From: Corallincola sp.
GTDB lineage: Bacteria > Pseudomonadota > Gammaproteobacteria > Enterobacterales > Neiellaceae
NCBI GenBank assembly: GCA_017998495.1
Contig: JAGOCY010000131.1
Span: 1-5,426, forward strand
Direction of reading: 5' to 3'
Length of the DNA stretch: 5,426 nt
Shown: in pieces, positions 1 to 5,426 of the stretch
How the letters are laid out: every line of letters begins with the position of its first letter
How positions within the stretch are numbered: position 1 is the first letter of the stretch
The notes under the pieces: model-generated
Database searches by the model: none
What the model was told of the DNA's origin: nothing
What the model saw: only the letters and a program-made list of their open reading frames with translations
Program-made: the position numbers and the translations under genes

Positions 1-1
1 G

Positions 2-1279
2 GCCCTGGCGACAGCCAGTGGCGCTTCCGCCGCCGAAGTGGCGGTTAGCCGCCAGTGCGGGCTGTCGGTGAGCTGCCGTAATGATGCCATTGAAACCCTG
101 GAGCACAATAACGACGGGGCGTTGGGTATTACTGTTTATATTGGCCAGCAGAAGGGTTCGGCCTCCACCAGTGAGCTGACCAGCGATGCCCTCGCCGATA
201 CGGTAGCGGCCGCGCTGCATATTGCCCGTTTGACCTCTGCCGACCCTTGTCACGGTCTGGCGGAGGCGCGTTTTCTGGCCCGTCAGCCGGCGGATCTCGA
301 TCTGTTCCAGCCGTGGGCGGTCAGTGTTGATGAGGCCATTGAGCTGACCCAGCGTTGCGAGCGTGCGGCGTTGGCGGTGGACGGCCGCATTGTTAATTCC
401 GAAGGGGCGACCTTTAGCAGCCATGATGGCCTGCGTGCTTATGGCAACTCCAATGGCTTTGTTGGCGGCTACCTGTCGTCGCGCCATAGCCTGAGCTGCA
501 GCGTGATTGGTGAGCAGGATGGGGCGATGGAGCGTGATTACGGTTTCACGGTGGCCAGAGACCCGCGCGATCTGCTGTCGCCGGAACGGGTCGGACGTGA
601 TGCCGGTGAACGCACCGTGCGCCGCTTGGGCAGTCGGGCGCTGGCCACTGGCAAACTGCCGGTACTGTTTGCGCCTGAGGTGGCGGTGGGGCTGTTTGGT
701 CATCTGGCCCAGGCGATCAGCGGTGGTGCCCTCTATCGTCAGAGCAGCTTTTTAACCGACAGTCTCGGCAAGACCATCTTTCCCCAGTTTTTCTCGATTG
801 AAGAGCGCCCCCATATCCACCGGGCGCTGGGTAGTGCCGCCTTTGACCACGAAGGGGTGGCGACTGTGGATCGGATGCTGGTGGAGAACGGTGAACTGCT
901 CTCCTATCTACTCAATAGCTATGCTGCCCGCCGTTTGCGTATGGAACCCACGGGCCATGCCGGTGGCATTCACAACTGGTATGTATCGACCACTGGCGAA
1001 AGCCAGCGCGAGCTGCTCAAGCGCATGGGCAGCGGGTTACTGGTGACCGAGGTGATGGGGCAGGGGGTGAATATCGTCACCGGCGATTACTCGCGCGGGG
1101 CGGCCGGTTTTTATGTCGACAACGGCGAGATCCAGTATCCGGTCAGCGAGATCACCATTGCTGGCAACCTGCGTGACATCTACCGGCGCATTGTGGCGGT
1201 GGGTGGCGATCGCGACCCGCGCTATACCATCCAGACTGGCTCGGTGCTGGTGGATGGCCTGACTATCGCGGGCAGCTGA
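2..1279 (+). CDS. pmbA: Metalloprotease-like protein PmbA/TldE, 5' end missing
   Basis: PmbA (TldE) is the partner subunit of TldD in a cytosolic heterodimeric metalloprotease. In E. coli this complex matures microcin B17 and helps degrade the CcdA antitoxin. 425 residues are visible and the frame is open at the left edge. The first residues (ALATASGASAAEVAVS) align with the early part of E. coli PmbA (about 450 aa), so roughly 20-25 N-terminal codons are missing. The internal GTG at 38 is therefore not the true start. Family landmarks include the HNNDGALGITVY segment, SRHSLS, VAVGLFGHL near 679-708, TGHAGGIHNW near 950-979, and the conserved end GQGVN..TGDYSRGAAGF..NGEIQYPVSEITIAGNL (about 1060-1170). 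The HExxxH zinc motif of TldD is absent: the corresponding segment reads PEVAVGLFGH. That is normal for the TldE half, so catalysis would need TldD, which is not in this window. It converges on mgtE with a 3-base gap. Assignment is near certain. Confidence 0.96.
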   Translation, partial: ALATASGASAAEVAVSRQCGLSVSCRNDAIETLEHNNDGALGITVYIGQQKGSASTSELTSDALADTVAAALHIARLTSADPCHGLAEARFLARQPADLDLFQPWAVSVDEAIELTQRCERAALAVDGRIVNSEGATFSSHDGLRAYGNSNGFVGGYLSSRHSLSCSVIGEQDGAMERDYGFTVARDPRDLLSPERVGRDAGERTVRRLGSRALATGKLPVLFAPEVAVGLFGHLAQAISGGALYRQSSFLTDSLGKTIFPQFFSIEERPHIHRALGSAAFDHEGVATVDRMLVENGELLSYLLNSYAARRLRMEPTGHAGGIHNWYVSTTGESQRELLKRMGSGLLVTEVMGQGVNIVTGDYSRGAAGFYVDNGEIQYPVSEITIAGNLRDIYRRIVAVGGDRDPRYTIQTGSVLVDGLTIAGS

Positions 1280-1282
1280 GGC

Positions 1283-2641
1283 TCAGACCAGCAGCAGCGT
1301 GGCCGTTCCCAGAAAGGCCACCAGCCCGACCACGTCGGTGATGGTGGTCAACACCACCCCGCCAGCAAGGGCGGGGTCGATGTTGAAGCGCTTCATCACC
1401 AGCGGGATCATCACCCCCGACACGCCAGCGACCAGCAGGTTCATAAACATGGCGAAGGCGATGATCACCCCCAGCGTCCAATCCTGCTTCCAGACTGCCA
1501 CCACCAGGGCAATGAAGATCGCCCAGATCAGGCCGTTGAGCAGCCCCACCAGGGCCTCTTTGCCGAGCAGCCAGCGGGCGTTGGCGTCACCGACGTGACC
1601 GAGGGCAATGCCGCGGATCACCAGGGTCAGGGTCTGGTTGCCGGCGATGCCGCCCATGGAGGGGACGATGGTCATCAACACCGCTACCGTCGCCAGTTTT
1701 TCCAGCACCCCTTCAAACAGATTGGAGACGGCAGCGGCCAGGATCGCCGTGGCCAGGTTGATCCCCAGCCAGAAGGCGCGACGCCGGGTTGATTTGAGCA
1801 CCGGGGCGAAGGTGTCCTCTTCGTCATCGAGACCGGCCATGCTCATCATCGAGTGTTCGGCGTCTTCGCGGATCACGTCCACCACGTCATCGATAGTGAT
1901 ACGGCCGAGCAGTTTGCCGTCGTCAGAGACCACGGGTGCCGAGATCCAGTTACGCCGTTCAAACAGCTGGGCCACTTCCGATTGGTCCATGTCGGGGGCG
2001 ATCCCTTCGTGGAAGGTGCTCATGATGTCGCCGACACTACTGGCCGGGTTAACGGTGAGCAGGGTGGTCAGCTTGACTTCGCCCACCAGCCGGTCGTCAT
2101 GGTCGACCACATAAAGCGCATCTGTGGCTTCCGGCAGTTCGCCGCGCATGCGCAGGTAGCGCAACACCACATCCACCGTCACGTCAGCGCGCAGGGTGAC
2201 AGTGTCGGTGTTCATCAGGGTGCCGGCGCTGTACTCCGGCCAGGCCAACGCCTGCTGCACCCGCTGCCGATCCTGGTGGTCCATCGACTCCAGCACTTCG
2301 TCGTAGACCTGATCGGGCAGGCCGCGCAGCACATAGGCCAGATCGTCGGTATCCATCCCCTCGGTGGCCGCAGCTACCAGTTCTGGATCGAGCAGCTTGA
2401 GCAGGCTGTCCTTCACATCCTCGGACAGCTCTTCGAGGATCTCGCCATAAAGATCGGGGTCGACCAGCTGCCACAGCACGGTACGGGCTTTCGGGGGGGA
2501 GGATTCGAGCAGCAGGGCGAGATCGGCGGGGCGCATGGCGCCGAGCATGCGGCGCACGTGGACAAACATGCCGCCATCAAGGGCGCGACGGATCTCCTGC
2601 AGGTGCTGCAGGGCCTGTTCCTGGTCGATCCGTTCCGCCAT
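1283..2641 (-). CDS. mgtE: Magnesium transporter MgtE
   Basis: This is an inner-membrane, dimeric Mg2+-gated channel/transporter of 452 aa, close to the 450 aa of the Thermus protein with known structure. Residues 1-140 form the helical cytosolic MgtE N domain. Two CBS domains follow (about 142-201 and 206-262), then the charged plug helix (about 263-288). Five hydrophobic segments follow at about 289-308, 317-345, 362-384, 389-416 and 425-452. Family signatures are PSMGGIAGNQT (327-337) and IDPALAGGV (421-429). D436 in TITDVVG sits where the Thermus pore Asp432 selects Mg2+. The ATG at 2641 is fixed by an in-frame TAA six codons upstream with no other start between them. Shine-Dalgarno pairing is weak, and the leader holds an inverted repeat beside the start. 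The gene lies 92 bases after npr on the same strand, so it may be read from the rpoN operon or from its own promoter, which I could not identify. Family assignment is very secure; Mg2+ rather than Co2+ as main substrate is inferred. Confidence 0.96.
   Translation of the reverse strand: MAERIDQEQALQHLQEIRRALDGGMFVHVRRMLGAMRPADLALLLESSPPKARTVLWQLVDPDLYGEILEELSEDVKDSLLKLLDPELVAAATEGMDTDDLAYVLRGLPDQVYDEVLESMDHQDRQRVQQALAWPEYSAGTLMNTDTVTLRADVTVDVVLRYLRMRGELPEATDALYVVDHDDRLVGEVKLTTLLTVNPASSVGDIMSTFHEGIAPDMDQSEVAQLFERRNWISAPVVSDDGKLLGRITIDDVVDVIREDAEHSMMSMAGLDDEEDTFAPVLKSTRRRAFWLGINLATAILAAAVSNLFEGVLEKLATVAVLMTIVPSMGGIAGNQTLTLVIRGIALGHVGDANARWLLGKEALVGLLNGLIWAIFIALVVAVWKQDWTLGVIIAFAMFMNLLVAGVSGVMIPLVMKRFNIDPALAGGVVLTTITDVVGLVAFLGTATLLLV
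1343..1377. other. Two overlapping hairpins in the 3' end of mgtE, just past the pmbA stop
   Basis: GGTGGT (1343-1348) pairs with ACCACC (1353-1358). ACCCCGCC (1356-1363) pairs with GGCGGGGT (1370-1377) across a 6-nt loop. The two stems share bases 1356-1358, so they exclude each other. They lie inside the mgtE codons for the conserved DPALAGGV segment and 64-98 bases past the pmbA stop. Neither is followed by a U-tract. They might serve 3'-end formation of the pmbA transcript, since no intergenic terminator can fit. Confidence 0.3.
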
Positions 2642-2642
2642 T

Positions 2643-2655
2643 GCTGGGCCCCAGC
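2643..2655 (-). promoter_or_regulatory. Inverted repeat over the mgtE ribosome-binding region
   Basis: GCTGGG (2643-2648) and CCCAGC (2650-2655) are reverse complements around one base, giving a stable 5-bp RNA stem with a 3-nt loop. The element lies at -2 to -14 relative to the mgtE ATG. It includes the only G-rich stretch (GGGG, 2649-2652) that could act as a Shine-Dalgarno site. A weak alternative AAGG is at 2655-2658. Confidence 0.35.
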
Positions 2656-2664
2656 CTTATGCCA

Positions 2665-2702
2665 TGGCGGCAAGTGTACCGGATGGCCCCTGCAGGCCGC
2701 CA
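2665..2702. other. Inverted repeat in the npr-mgtE gap
   Basis: TGGCGGC (2665-2671) pairs with GCCGCCA (2696-2702), a perfect 7-bp stem. The 24-nt loop contains a smaller GGCC...GGCC repeat and the palindrome CCTGCAGG. No U-tract follows in either direction, so it is not a typical terminator. It could be an mRNA end or a leader structure of mgtE. The rest of the 92-base gap shows no convincing promoter. Confidence 0.35.
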
Positions 2703-2733
2703 GCAACCAGCGACAGCATGTTGATTGGCAAGC

Positions 2734-3012
2734 TTATTCTGATTCGTCAAATCGGCCGTCGATGAGTTGCTCAACGGCACTCATGGCGGCTTCGGCATCG
2801 GGGCCTTCGGCCACCACGCGGATGGTCTGGCCCTGGCAGGTTTCCAGCAACAGCAGCCCCATCACCGAACCGGCATCGGCGCGCTTGCCGTTATGCTCGA
2901 CCGTGACCCGGGCCTCAAAGCGGTTAACCAGCATCACCAGTTTGGTGGCAGCCCGTGCATGCAGCCCCAGCTTGTTGCGGATCTGCAGCATCTTTTCGCA
3001 CAGCTCAGCCAT
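2734..3012 (-). CDS. npr: Nitrogen-PTS phosphocarrier protein NPr
   Basis: NPr (also ptsO) is the HPr-like carrier of the nitrogen phosphotransferase system. It accepts phosphate from EI-Ntr (PtsP) and passes it to EIIA-Ntr (PtsN, encoded two genes upstream). The protein is 92 aa, against 90 in E. coli. The active-site histidine is H18 within NKLGLHARAATKL, matching the HAR signature. The segment AGSVMGLLLLETCQG (about 48-62) corresponds to the Ser46-like region of HPr proteins. I chose the ATG at 3012 because it gives family length and has a good GGAGA Shine-Dalgarno 8 bases upstream. The frame stays open for 43 more codons to an ATG at 3141, but that stretch overlaps rapZ and is low-complexity antisense-type sequence. 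The start overlaps the end of rapZ by 8 nt, so translational coupling is likely. No transporter EII genes are nearby, in keeping with a regulatory rather than sugar-uptake role. Confidence 0.95.
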   Translation of the reverse strand: MAELCEKMLQIRNKLGLHARAATKLVMLVNRFEARVTVEHNGKRADAGSVMGLLLLETCQGQTIRVVAEGPDAEAAMSAVEQLIDGRFDESE

Positions 3013-3865
3013 GGCTGCTCTCTCCGGTCGGCATGTCGCGGTGGCGCACCTGCACCTGGCGGCCCACCTCGGCAAACTGAGCGGCGAGGGATTCAACGAT
3101 AAACACCGAGCGATGCTGGCCGCCGGTGCAGCCAACGGCAATGGTCAGATAGCGGCGGTTGCTCTTTTCAATCAGCGGCATCCAGGTCATCACCAGGTTG
3201 CTGATCTGCCAGACGAACTTGTTGACCTCGGGGAACTGGCTGAAGAACTGCTGCACCGCCAGATCGCGGCCGGTTAACGGGCGCAGTTCACGCCGCCAGT
3301 AGGGGTTGGGTAGAAAACGGGCATCAAGTACGAAGTCGGCATCCTGTGGCAGGCCGTTCTTGAAGCCAAAAGACTCAAGTACCACCAGCATCTGCTGTAG
3401 CGGATTGCCGGTGACCCGCTCCTGCACCAGCATCGCCAGCTGATGCAGCGACAGGTTGGTGGAGTCGATCAGCAGATCGGCCCGCTCTTTCAGCCCGGAC
3501 AGCAGATTGGCCTCAAAGGCCATGGCTTCCGGCAGCGGCAGGGTCTGGCGCGACAGCGGATGGGCGCGGCGGGTCTCGGCGAAGCGCCGGATCAGCGCGT
3601 CGTCCTTGGCATCCAGGTAGATGATGGTCAGCCGGGTCTGCTCGCGCAGGCCGGTCAGCAGTGGCGACAGCTCGGTGTCTGGCGACAGGTTGCGGGCATC
3701 AATGCTCACCGCCACCTTGTCGAAGGTGCCGCGCAGTCGTTCCACCAGCTGGGCCACCATGGCGACTGGCAGGTTGTCGACACAGTAGTAGCCCAGATCT
3801 TCGAGGGCGCGCAGTGCTACGGTCTTGCCGGAGCCAGAGCGGCCGCTGACGATCATCAATTCCAT
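3005..3865 (-). CDS. rapZ: RNase adapter / nucleotide-binding protein RapZ
   Basis: RapZ (YhbJ) is a P-loop protein. In E. coli it binds the sRNAs GlmY and GlmZ, recruits RNase E and senses glucosamine-6-phosphate to control glmS. The product has 286 aa (E. coli 284). The N-terminal domain has Walker A GRSGSGKT (8-15), a DARN motif (56-59) in the place of the reported guanine-binding DxxN, and a hydrophobic beta strand ending in D85 (LTIIYLDA, 79-86). The C-terminal domain keeps FLPNPYW (184-190), LRPLTGRD and GCTGGQHRS (245-253). Relative to E. coli as I recall it, His190 is Tyr189 here and the terminal Lys-Arg-Lys tail is replaced by an uncharged or acidic TGESSHG end. Family membership is secure, but whether it acts on GlmY/GlmZ-type sRNAs here is not shown. 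It starts 20 bases after the ptsN stop, with a GAGG/AGG-type ribosome site upstream, and its end overlaps npr by 8 nt. Confidence 0.96.
   Translation of the reverse strand: MELMIVSGRSGSGKTVALRALEDLGYYCVDNLPVAMVAQLVERLRGTFDKVAVSIDARNLSPDTELSPLLTGLREQTRLTIIYLDAKDDALIRRFAETRRAHPLSRQTLPLPEAMAFEANLLSGLKERADLLIDSTNLSLHQLAMLVQERVTGNPLQQMLVVLESFGFKNGLPQDADFVLDARFLPNPYWRRELRPLTGRDLAVQQFFSQFPEVNKFVWQISNLVMTWMPLIEKSNRRYLTIAVGCTGGQHRSVFIVESLAAQFAEVGRQVQVRHRDMPTGESSHG
3021..3025 (-). promoter_or_regulatory. Shine-Dalgarno site for npr
   Basis: The minus strand reads GGAGA here, 8 bases before the ATG at 3012 and inside the end of rapZ. It supports the 92-aa start of npr over the upstream in-frame ATG at 3141, which would give an atypical 135-aa protein. 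Confidence 0.75.
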
Positions 3866-3885
3866 GGTGATGAACCTGCCTCTGG

Positions 3886-4332
3886 TCAGCTGGTCATGAT
3901 CTGGTACAGCTCGTCATCACTGGTGGCGCCGCGCAGCTGCTTGACCGTGGCTCGGTCATTGAGCTTCTCGGCCACCATGGCGAGTGTCTTGAGGTGCTGA
4001 TCGCAGCGGTCACCTGGGACCAGCAGGGCAAACAGCAGATCGATGGGGCGATTGTCGATGGCGTCGAAGGCCACAGGCTCGGCACATTGCAGGAATACTG
4101 CTACTACCTTGTCGGTGCCCGAGAGGCGGCCGTGAGGGATAGCGATACCGTTACCGATGCCGGTGGTGCCGAGTTTTTCACGCGCCAGCAGGCTGTCGAA
4201 GATCTCCTTGGCGGAGATGCCCGGCAGCTGCTGGACGGCGAGTTCACTGACAACTTCGAACAACCGTTTCTTGCTGTTGCAGCGGACTGCACTGCGCGTG
4301 CAGTCCGGCGACAGAAACGAGGCAATGTTCAT
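3886..4332 (-). CDS. ptsN: PTS IIA-like nitrogen regulatory protein PtsN (EIIA-Ntr)
   Basis: PtsN is the terminal phosphoacceptor of the nitrogen PTS. In E. coli its unphosphorylated form binds regulators such as TrkA and KdpD and so tunes K+ homeostasis. The 148-aa product is a single PTS EIIA type-2 domain. The phosphorylated histidine is H67 in GIGNGIAIPHG (E. coli His73), and FDAIDNRPIDLLFALLVP follows as in the family. It is about 15 residues shorter than E. coli PtsN (163 aa), lacking the short variable tails at both ends. The ATG at 4332 is forced: the codon two upstream in the same frame is the hpf TAA stop. There is no recognisable Shine-Dalgarno sequence within the last 20 bases (the leader reads AAGCCCACTAATCC), so initiation probably depends on ribosomes finishing hpf 3 nt away. 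A perfect 10-bp hairpin lies at codons 9-17. Identity is very secure. Confidence 0.96.
   Translation of the reverse strand: MNIASFLSPDCTRSAVRCNSKKRLFEVVSELAVQQLPGISAKEIFDSLLAREKLGTTGIGNGIAIPHGRLSGTDKVVAVFLQCAEPVAFDAIDNRPIDLLFALLVPGDRCDQHLKTLAMVAEKLNDRATVKQLRGATSDDELYQIMTS
4283..4307 (-). other. Perfect 10-bp hairpin inside the 5' end of ptsN
   Basis: CGGACTGCAC (4283-4292) and GTGCAGTCCG (4298-4307) are exact reverse complements around a 5-nt loop. In the ptsN mRNA the stem runs from nucleotide 26 to 50 of the coding region (codons 9-17). It is the longest perfect short-range hairpin I found by eye in the window. It has no U-tract, so it is not a terminator. Confidence 0.55.
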
Positions 4333-4335
4333 GGA

Positions 4336-4623
4336 TTAGTGGGCTTTGAGCTTTTCTTTGTGTTTCTTGACCTGACGGTCGAGCTTGTCGACCAGGGCGT
4401 CGATGGCCGCATACATATCTTCATGTTCAGCGTTGGCGAAGATTTCGCCGCCGTTGACATGAAGGGTGGCTTCGGCGATTTGAGCGAGCTTTTCCACGTT
4501 CAGGATAACGTGCACATTGCTGATGTGGCCAAAGTGACGCTCCAGACGTTCGAACTTACTGACGACATAGTCGCGCAGGGCATCGGTCACTTCCACATGA
4601 TGGCCGGTCAGATTGATTTGCAT
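4336..4623 (-). CDS. hpf: Ribosome hibernation promoting factor, short form (Hpf)
   Basis: Hpf binds the 30S decoding region in stationary phase and, together with RMF in gammaproteobacteria, stabilises inactive 100S ribosome dimers. The product is 95 aa, the same length as E. coli HPF, so it is the short form without the C-terminal dimerisation domain of long HPF. Visible family features are the start MQINLTGHHVEVTDALRDYV, the core ATLHVNGGEIFANAE, then DMYAAIDALVDKLDRQVKKHKEKLKAH with its basic C-terminal helix. The ATG at 4623 is preceded by a strong GAAGGA Shine-Dalgarno 8 bases away. The gene follows rpoN after 32 bases and ends 3 bases before ptsN, in the same reading frame as ptsN. In E. 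coli, hpf also has promoters inside rpoN; I could not identify one here. Confidence 0.97.
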   Translation of the reverse strand: MQINLTGHHVEVTDALRDYVVSKFERLERHFGHISNVHVILNVEKLAQIAEATLHVNGGEIFANAEHEDMYAAIDALVDKLDRQVKKHKEKLKAH

Positions 4624-4631
4624 AGACCTTT

Positions 4632-4637
4632 TCCTTC
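4632..4637 (-). promoter_or_regulatory. Shine-Dalgarno site for hpf
   Basis: The minus strand reads GAAGGA, ending 8 bases before the hpf ATG at 4623. A second AAGG sits closer to the start. This is the strongest ribosome site in the cluster, consistent with Hpf being made in high amounts. It lies just downstream of the hairpin over the rpoN stop. Confidence 0.75.
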
Positions 4638-4645
4638 TTGCTCGC

Positions 4646-4666
4646 GCCTGTTGAATTAGAACAGGC
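4646..4666 (-). other. Inverted repeat across the rpoN stop codon (rpoN-hpf junction hairpin)
   Basis: GCCTGTT (4646-4652) and AACAGGC (4660-4666) form a perfect 7-bp stem with a 7-nt loop that contains the TAA stop of rpoN. No U-tract follows on the minus strand (the next bases are GCGAGCAAG), so it is not a standard intrinsic terminator. It could be an RNA-processing or 3'-end stabilising element between rpoN and hpf. Confidence 0.5.
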
Positions 4667-5426
4667 TCTTTCGCTGATTGGACGGAGGAATTGCCAGTGC
4701 CTCGCGGTACTTGGCGATGGTCCGTCGCGCCACTTGAATACCCTGTTCCGCCAGCATGTCGGCAATCTGGTTGTCCGACAGCGGCTTGGCCGGGTTTTCA
4801 GCCGCCACCAACTTCTTGATGAAAGCACGGATTGCGGTCGAGGAACACTCACCACCGCTGTCAGTGCTCACATGACTGGAAAAAAAGTATTTCAGCTCGA
4901 AGATGCCACGCGGAGTGTGCATGTATTTCTGAGTGGTGACGCGGCTGATGGTGGACTCATGCATCTCCACCGCTTCGGCCACATCGTTGAGCACCATCGG
5001 CTTCATCGCCTCTTCACCATGCTCGAAAAAGTCACGCTGGTACTGGACGATGCAGTTGGCCACCTTGAGCAGGGTATCGTTGCGGCTCTCCAGACTCTTG
5101 AGGAACCACTTGGCTTCCTGCAGGTGAGAGCGGATGAACTGGGCATCCGAGCGGTTACGGGCACTGCGGGACATGGCCGCATACTGCTGGTTGATGCGCA
5201 GCCTGGGGGTTGATTCCGGGTTGAGCTCAACCACCCATTTGCCGTTTTTCTTGAACACGGCAACGTCGGGCACCACGTAGCTGTCGTCATTCTGGGCGAC
5301 GGCACTGCCGGGACGTGGGTTGAGGCTCTGCACCAGGCGCAGCACTTCGCGCAGCTCATCTTCATTGAGCCGGCTTTTGCGCATCAGGGTGCGGTAGTCG
5401 CGGCTGCCGAGCAGGTCGATATGCTC
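4656..5426 (-). CDS. rpoN: RNA polymerase sigma-54 factor RpoN, C-terminal part
   Basis: RpoN directs core RNA polymerase to -24/-12 promoters that need ATP-dependent enhancer-binding activators. 256 C-terminal residues are visible, matching about residues 222-477 of the E. coli protein. The N-terminal activator-interacting region and the first half of the core-binding domain lie beyond the right edge. The visible part starts in the core-binding domain ([15 protein letters not shown]). It contains the helix-turn-helix that contacts the -12 element (visible residues about 145-168, [19 protein letters not shown]), then [13 protein letters not shown], and the diagnostic RpoN box [10 protein letters not shown] at visible residues 233-242. 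The protein ends [10 protein letters not shown], nearly as in E. coli. It is the first gene of the visible minus-strand cluster; lptA/lptB usually lie upstream but are outside the window. The frame is intact with no sign of truncation. Confidence 0.98.
   Translation of the reverse strand, partial: EHIDLLGSRDYRTLMRKSRLNEDELREVLRLVQSLNPRPGSAVAQNDDSYVVPDVAVFKKNGKWVVELNPESTPRLRINQQYAAMSRSARNRSDAQFIRSHLQEAKWFLKSLESRNDTLLKVANCIVQYQRDFFEHGEEAMKPMVLNDVAEAVEMHESTISRVTTQKYMHTPRGIFELKYFFSSHVSTDSGGECSSTAIRAFIKKLVAAENPAKPLSDNQIADMLAEQGIQVARRTIAKYREALAIPPSNQRKSLF
4701..4730 (-). other. RpoN box (sigma-54 signature, -24 recognition)
   Basis: Reading the minus strand, these 30 bases encode [10 protein letters not shown], the ten-residue motif diagnostic of sigma-54 proteins. 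It inserts into the major groove of the -24 promoter element. The E. coli motif is ARRTVAKYRE, so the only difference is Ile for Val. Confidence 0.95.

Noticed and set aside
38..1279. GTG at 38 as the true pmbA start
   Set aside because: The frame is open to the left edge, and the residues before position 38 align with E. coli PmbA, so the gene is cut by the window rather than started here.
2100..2109. 10-bp palindrome TGGTCGACCA inside mgtE
   Set aside because: An isolated palindrome within conserved coding sequence with no second copy, most likely chance.
2675..2750. Possible sigma-70 promoter for mgtE (TTGACG at the end of npr, or TACACT near 2680)
   Set aside because: TTGACG has no acceptable -10 at 16-18 bases, and TACACT has no -35 match at proper spacing. 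A -24/-12 sigma-54 site was also looked for and not found.
2734..3141. Longer 135-aa form of NPr starting at 3141
   Set aside because: The extra 43 residues lie inside rapZ, look like out-of-frame sequence and match no NPr. The ATG at 3012 has a good Shine-Dalgarno site and gives family length.
1853..3277. Long plus-strand open frame of 474 codons antisense to mgtE, npr and part of rapZ
   Set aside because: It covers three well-recognised genes in antisense. Its translation is rich in His, Gln, Gly and Val with no known domain, as expected for the opposite strand of GC-rich genes, and it has no ribosome site.
3994..4659. Plus-strand open frame of 221 codons opposite ptsN and hpf
   Set aside because: Shadow of two certain genes. 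It lacks family resemblance and its end coincides with the hpf leader by chance.
4638..5213. Plus-strand open frame of 191 codons opposite rpoN
   Set aside because: Antisense shadow of the highly conserved RpoN C-terminal domain; no recognisable protein features.

Overview
The window comes from a GC-rich gammaproteobacterial chromosome. It carries the classic sigma-54 / nitrogen-PTS cluster on the minus strand, in the order rpoN (3' part) - hpf - ptsN - rapZ - npr. A mgtE magnesium-transporter gene follows on the same strand, and pmbA (tldE, 5' end missing) lies convergently on the plus strand. The encoded proteins resemble Enterobacteria, Vibrio, Aeromonas, Shewanella and Ferrimonas homologues: Hpf is exactly 95 aa as in E. 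coli, and RpoN ends in the [12 protein letters not shown] tail. High GC and mgtE/pmbA placed next to npr fit Aeromonadales or Alteromonadales-like bacteria better than Enterobacterales. That placement is inference from memory and no genus can be fixed.

Layout. Positions 2-1279 (+) hold pmbA/tldE, entering from the left edge. Only three bases (1280-1282) separate its stop from the mgtE stop. mgtE occupies 2641-1283 (-). A 92-base gap (2642-2733) carries the mgtE leader, which contains two inverted repeats and no convincing promoter or U-tract terminator. The next five genes are tightly packed on the minus strand: npr 3012-2734, overlapping rapZ by 8 nt; rapZ 3865-3005; ptsN 4332-3886; hpf 4623-4336; and rpoN from 4656 to beyond the right edge. 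No stretch over 300 bases lacks a gene. I see no rRNA, tRNA, CRISPR or mobile element.

How the genes fit together. RpoN is sigma-54. Hpf dimerises ribosomes in stationary phase. PtsN (EIIA-Ntr) and NPr form the lower part of the nitrogen phosphorelay; EI-Ntr (ptsP) is not in the window. RapZ links amino-sugar status to glmS control in enterics. MgtE brings in Mg2+. PmbA/TldE is the non-catalytic partner of the TldD protease.

This is largely a conserved housekeeping locus and I see no undescribed system. The points worth a second look are: a perfect 10-bp hairpin just inside ptsN, combined with a same-frame 3-nt hpf-ptsN junction lacking a Shine-Dalgarno sequence; a hairpin across the rpoN stop; a RapZ C-terminus without the enteric basic RNA-binding tail and with a Tyr in the place of a sugar-pocket His; and hairpins around the start and end of mgtE.
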